From: Micropepsaceae bacterium | GTDB taxonomy: Bacteria > Pseudomonadota > Alphaproteobacteria > Micropepsales > Micropepsaceae | Assembly: GCA_025450355.1 (NCBI GenBank) | Contig: JANWHR010000126.1 | Location: forward strand, 1 to 7,028 | Reading direction: 5' to 3' | Length of the DNA: 7,028 nt | In this document: piece by piece, positions 4,116-7,028 of the stretch | Numbering within the stretch: position 1 is the first letter of the stretch | Layout of the letters: each line of letters starts with the position of its first letter | Notes under the pieces: model-generated | Seen by the model: only the letters and a program-made list of their open reading frames with translations | Database searches by the model: none | Told to the model about the DNA's origin: nothing | Program-made: the position numbers and the translations under genes

Positions 4116-6812
4116 ATGTCTTTCAGGGGGATATTGGCCGGTTCGGTGAGCGTAATCGCGCTCGTGGCAACGACGGCAGCACCGGCATTCGCAGACGATC
4201 AGATCGAAACCGTTGTGGTGACGGGCATTCGCAGTTCCATGGAAAAAGCGATCGATCTGAAACGCGATACGACAGCGATCGTGGATGCGGTTTCGGCACA
4301 GGATATCGGCAAGTTCGCCGACAAGAACGTCGCGGACGCTTTGCAGCGGGTACCGGGCGTCAACACGGTTTCAGCGGCGAGCGGCGAGGGCGGTTTCGAC
4401 GAAAACGACCGCGTTTCGATTCGCGGCACCAATCCCAGCCTTACGCAGACGCTTGTGGATGGTCACTCCATCGCCAACGGCGACTGGTTCATTCTCGATC
4501 AGTATCAGACGGTCGGCCGCAGCGTGAGCTATACCTTGCTGCCGTCGGAAATCGTCGATACGGCGATTGTCTATAAGAGCCAGCAGGCCGACCTCGTCGA
4601 GGGCGGCGTCGCCGGTGTTGTCGATATCAAGACGCGCAGCCCGCTAGGCTTCGATCAGGATTTCACCTTCGAAGGCGAGGCCCAGGCCGCTTATTCCACC
4701 TTGCGCGAGAAGACCACCCCGCAGTTCAACGCACTGATCAACTGGAAAGACCCGAGCGGTCATTTTGGCATCATGGTGCAGGGCTTCTACGAGAAGCGTG
4801 ACATCCGCCGCGACGGTCAGGAATTCCTCGGCTATTCGACGGTCGGCGCGACCGACGCTGCCGGTATCGCGCATCCCGATCTTGTCGGGATGGCCTATCC
4901 GACGCTGATTGGATCGAGCTTCTTCGAACAGGAGCGCATCCGCAAAGGTGGAAATGTCACCGTCGAGTGGCAGCCCAGCAGTGCGTTCGACCTGAAGCTG
5001 TCGGGCTTCTATTCGGATCTCAGCGCCAGCAATATCAACCAGAACAACATGTTCTGGGGCACCAACGAGTTCGCAACGTCGCAGAACGTGCCGACCGCCT
5101 ATACCGTGAAAAACGGCACGATCGTATCGGCCGTTTTCCCGGTGCATGCCGGTTCGACGCCTTTCGTCACCGATTTCATCCAGCGTCCGGGTGGTGCGGC
5201 TTCGACGTGGTACGTCAATGGCGATGCTGACTGGAACCCCAGTGATACGCTGAATGTCCATTTCAAGGGCGGCTACAGCAAGGGCGTCGGTAAGACAGAC
5301 CCGCAGGTTGCCTGGGAAGGTGAGATCGCGCCCGGCACCGCTGGCGGCACTTATGATTTCACGCGCGGCATCGCGGTTGTAAGCGTGCCGGGTGTGGATC
5401 TGTCCGACGCGTCAAACCTGGTCAACGACTGGGCGTGGACGGCCGTTTCGACCGCAACGGACAAGGAAGGCTACATCCAGGCCGATGCGGAGCAGAAGGT
5501 TTCGCTGGGTCCGATCAACTCGATCAAGGCCGGCGTGCGTTATGCCGATCACAAGCGCAATTCGGTGCTGTGGGATGGTGGCGTGTCTTATGCGGGATCG
5601 ATCGGCAGCGATGTTTCGACGTCGAATTATCCGGGCAATTTCGCGAACGACTTCAAGATTCCAGGTATGCTGACCGATCTGCCGATGGGCAACACCGGGC
5701 TGATCGAGCAGCTTCTCTACAACAACACCAGTTGGCGCCCCTATCCGCAGACGCCGGCAGCCATCTCCGATCCGGCCAATGGCCGCTTTGACTGGCCGTC
5801 CAGCTTCTCGGTGGAGGAAAAGGATACCGCAGGTTATGTGATGGCCAATATCGGCGGCGATCATTGGAAGGGCAATTTCGGCGTGCGCGCCGTCCACACC
5901 AAGGACGCCGTCAGCAACTTCGGAAACGGCCTCAACAATCCGGCAGGCGGTTGCATCACGGGCACCTACAGCGACTTCGGCTGTTATGTCACCAACAATG
6001 TCAGTCACACCTATTGGGATATCCTGCCCAGCGTGAATCTGAGCGCGGATATCAACGACGACATGGTGATCCGTTTCGCGGCCGCTGAAGCCATGGCGCG
6101 TCCGGACTACAGCGCGCTTGGCGGCGCGGTGCAGCTCACCGACACCAACCTGACGGGTTCGGCCGGCAATGCCGATCTGAAACCGGTCAAGTCGGCGAAC
6201 TACAATTTGAGCTATGAGTGGTACTACGGACCGCAGTCGCTGTTCTCAGCCAGCGTCTTCTACATGGACCTGTCGTCTTACATCTCTTATCAGACCGTGA
6301 ACGCCAGTTATGTGAACATGACGCTGACGGGCCGCAACCCGATCCCGGTGTTCTCGACCTACAGCATCAGCCGTCCGTTCAACTCCAGCGGTCACGACGA
6401 AGGCTTCGAACTTAGCTTGCAGCAGCCTGTCTGGGGCGGCTTCGGCTTCCAGGCCAACTACACCTATGCCAATGGCAGCGACGATGCCGGCGGCCCGCTG
6501 GTGGGAGACTCGAAGAACACGGCGAATCTTGTCGGTTACTATGAAAACAACTGGCTGAGCGTCCGTCTGTCTTACAACTACCGTTCGCGCATGCTGGTCG
6601 GTCTCGACCGGAGTTCCGACGAATACCAGAACTCCTACAACACCCTGGATGCGTCGGTGCAGTTCAACGTCACGGACAACGCGGCCATCACGCTCGATGC
6701 GCTCAACTTGACCAACGAGACGTTGAAATATCACACCGGGACCGAGACTCAGCCGCGTGCTATCTACAGCAACGGCATTCAGCTCTTTGGTGGCGTGCGC
6801 GTGAAATTCTGA
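4116..6812 (+). CDS. TonB-dependent outer-membrane receptor, probably for GlcNAc / chitin oligosaccharides
   Basis: This 898-residue outer-membrane importer is driven by TonB-ExbBD. The first 26 residues are a signal peptide with the cleavage site AFA|DD. The TonB box follows directly (ETVVVTG, 31-37). The plug runs from about 40 to 175, with FADKNVADALQRVPGV (67-82), VSIRGT (100-105), LVDGHSIANGDWF (113-125) and EGGVAGVVDIKTRSP near its end. The rest is a beta-barrel rich in aromatic and alternating residues, ending in GGVRVKF with the terminal Phe typical of outer-membrane insertion. Plug style and length fit the Xanthomonas/Caulobacter receptor family (TIGR01782 type). The substrate is inferred from the divergent nag operon and shared operator motif; Caulobacter crescentus is known to take up GlcNAc and chitin oligomers through such a receptor. 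There are only two cysteines, Cys613 and Cys623, ten residues apart in a Gly/Asn-rich stretch that is probably an external loop. No SusD-like partner is adjacent. Confidence 0.92.
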   Translation: MSFRGILAGSVSVIALVATTAAPAFADDQIETVVVTGIRSSMEKAIDLKRDTTAIVDAVSAQDIGKFADKNVADALQRVPGVNTVSAASGEGGFDENDRVSIRGTNPSLTQTLVDGHSIANGDWFILDQYQTVGRSVSYTLLPSEIVDTAIVYKSQQADLVEGGVAGVVDIKTRSPLGFDQDFTFEGEAQAAYSTLREKTTPQFNALINWKDPSGHFGIMVQGFYEKRDIRRDGQEFLGYSTVGATDAAGIAHPDLVGMAYPTLIGSSFFEQERIRKGGNVTVEWQPSSAFDLKLSGFYSDLSASNINQNNMFWGTNEFATSQNVPTAYTVKNGTIVSAVFPVHAGSTPFVTDFIQRPGGAASTWYVNGDADWNPSDTLNVHFKGGYSKGVGKTDPQVAWEGEIAPGTAGGTYDFTRGIAVVSVPGVDLSDASNLVNDWAWTAVSTATDKEGYIQADAEQKVSLGPINSIKAGVRYADHKRNSVLWDGGVSYAGSIGSDVSTSNYPGNFANDFKIPGMLTDLPMGNTGLIEQLLYNNTSWRPYPQTPAAISDPANGRFDWPSSFSVEEKDTAGYVMANIGGDHWKGNFGVRAVHTKDAVSNFGNGLNNPAGGCITGTYSDFGCYVTNNVSHTYWDILPSVNLSADINDDMVIRFAAAEAMARPDYSALGGAVQLTDTNLTGSAGNADLKPVKSANYNLSYEWYYGPQSLFSASVFYMDLSSYISYQTVNASYVNMTLTGRNPIPVFSTYSISRPFNSSGHDEGFELSLQQPVWGGFGFQANYTYANGSDDAGGPLVGDSKNTANLVGYYENNWLSVRLSYNYRSRMLVGLDRSSDEYQNSYNTLDASVQFNVTDNAAITLDALNLTNETLKYHTGTETQPRAIYSNGIQLFGGVRVKF

Positions 6813-6821
6813 TGTTCCCCT

Positions 6822-6849
6822 CTGGCCGGGGATTCCTGTCCCCGGCCGG
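6822..6849 (+). terminator. GC-rich hairpin just after the receptor gene
   Basis: GGCCGGGGA (6824-6832) pairs perfectly with TCCCCGGCC (6839-6847) around the 6-nt loop TTCCTG. C6822-G6849 and a T-G wobble extend the stem to 11. The stem starts ten bases after the stop codon. It lacks a U-run (GTTCGTTCG follows), so it may be a weak terminator or an mRNA 3'-end stabiliser rather than the main stop. Confidence 0.55.
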
Positions 6850-6854
6850 TTCGT

Positions 6855-6883
6855 TCGACATGTGCGTATACCCGTGGCACAAT
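6855..6883 (+). promoter_or_regulatory. Possible promoter between the two hairpins
   Basis: TCGACA (6855-6860, 5 of 6 to TTGACA) and CACAAT (6878-6883, 4 of 6 to TATAAT) are 17 bp apart. Transcription would start near 6890, immediately before the strong terminator at 6893-6926. The lipoprotein gene has only 23 bp between that terminator and its ATG, so its promoter must lie in this area or be read through. This is a weak call from matches alone. Confidence 0.25.
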
Positions 6884-6892
6884 GTTGAGGTT

Positions 6893-6926
6893 GGGCGGAG
6901 AGTGCAAATTCTCCGCCCCTTTTTTT
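6893..6926 (+). terminator. Rho-independent terminator
   Basis: GGGCGGAGA (6893-6901) and TCTCCGCCC (6910-6918) form a perfect 9-bp stem with an 8-nt loop (GTGCAAAT), followed by C and seven Ts (6920-6926). It should end the receptor transcript and insulate the lipoprotein gene. Confidence 0.92.
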
Positions 6927-6949
6927 GAAAACAGCGACGACCGAGGTTC

Positions 6950-7028
6950 ATGCCGGCGCGCATTCGAACAGCAACAAGAAGCATCGCAGCCCTGCTGCTG
7001 GCCCTGCCGCTTGCCGCCTGCGTTAAAG
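6950..7028 (+). CDS. Lipoprotein, N-terminus only (3' truncated by the window)
   Basis: An open frame from ATG at 6950 runs off the right edge after 26 codons. The peptide has a basic start (MPARIRTATRS), a hydrophobic core (IAALLLALP) and a lipobox LAAC with the acylated Cys at residue 24, so the product is very probably an exported lipoprotein. Val at +2 gives no sign of inner-membrane retention. A GAGG lies only three bases before the ATG, a short spacing. Nothing in the visible part tells its function. Next to a chitin/GlcNAc receptor a surface hexosaminidase or chitinase would make sense, but that is a guess from context. Confidence 0.6.
   Translation, partial: MPARIRTATRSIAALLLALPLAACVK

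Noticed and set aside
4644..5261. 205-codon minus-strand frame inside the receptor, with similar ones at 5412-6008 and 6246-6734
   Set aside because: These have repetitive D/V/R/A composition from reverse reading of the barrel and no SD or motif. They are shadows.
6875..6890. Sigma-54 promoter suggested by TGGCAC followed by TTGAG
   Set aside because: The GG to GC spacing is wrong and the downstream GC is absent.

Overview
The window is an N-acetylglucosamine (GlcNAc) / chitin-oligosaccharide utilisation locus. It probably comes from an alphaproteobacterium of the Caulobacterales, Sphingomonadales or Rhizomicrobium kind. The basis for that placement is GC-rich coding DNA, a large TonB-dependent receptor of the Xanthomonas/Caulobacter type, a SIS-type (NagB-II) deaminase in place of classical NagB, and TTGAC-type -35 elements. 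It is an inference from style, not a database match.

Layout. At the left edge the last 58 codons of a rightward gene (probably a serine hydrolase) meet a leftward four-gene operon tail to tail, their stop codons overlapping in a CTAG palindrome. Read in its own direction (right to left), the operon is: a GntR/UTRA repressor (3861-3109), a SIS-domain glucosamine-6-phosphate deaminase (3109-2051), N-acetylglucosamine-6-phosphate deacetylase NagA (2049-904) and 6-phosphogluconolactonase (907-176). All junctions are 1-nt gaps or 1-4-nt overlaps, so the operon is tightly coupled. A 254-bp divergent control region (3862-4115) separates it from a rightward 898-residue TonB-dependent receptor (4116-6812). 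The receptor is followed by a GC-rich hairpin, then a textbook Rho-independent terminator. The first 26 codons of a lipoprotein gene run off the right edge.

How the genes fit together. The receptor would import GlcNAc or short chitin oligomers through the outer membrane. After inner-membrane transport and phosphorylation (neither gene is in the window), NagA removes acetate from GlcNAc-6-P and the SIS enzyme converts glucosamine-6-P to fructose-6-P plus ammonia. The lactonase suggests that the carbon then goes through glucose-6-P and 6-phosphogluconolactone into the Entner-Doudoroff or pentose-phosphate route. The GntR/UTRA protein probably senses a phosphorylated amino sugar and represses both arms.

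The most notable signal is in the control region. Each divergent promoter carries a head-to-tail array of 11-bp units with consensus TGGTnCTanat: two units on the repressor side and three on the receptor side. The arrays point outward with their genes and lie at the expected -10/start regions. This differs from the inverted-repeat operators usual for GntR/HutC proteins. A separate 19-bp imperfect palindrome overlaps the repressor gene's -35. No CRISPR, IS element, tRNA, rRNA or phage feature was seen. Apart from the control region no gene-free stretch exceeds about 140 bp.
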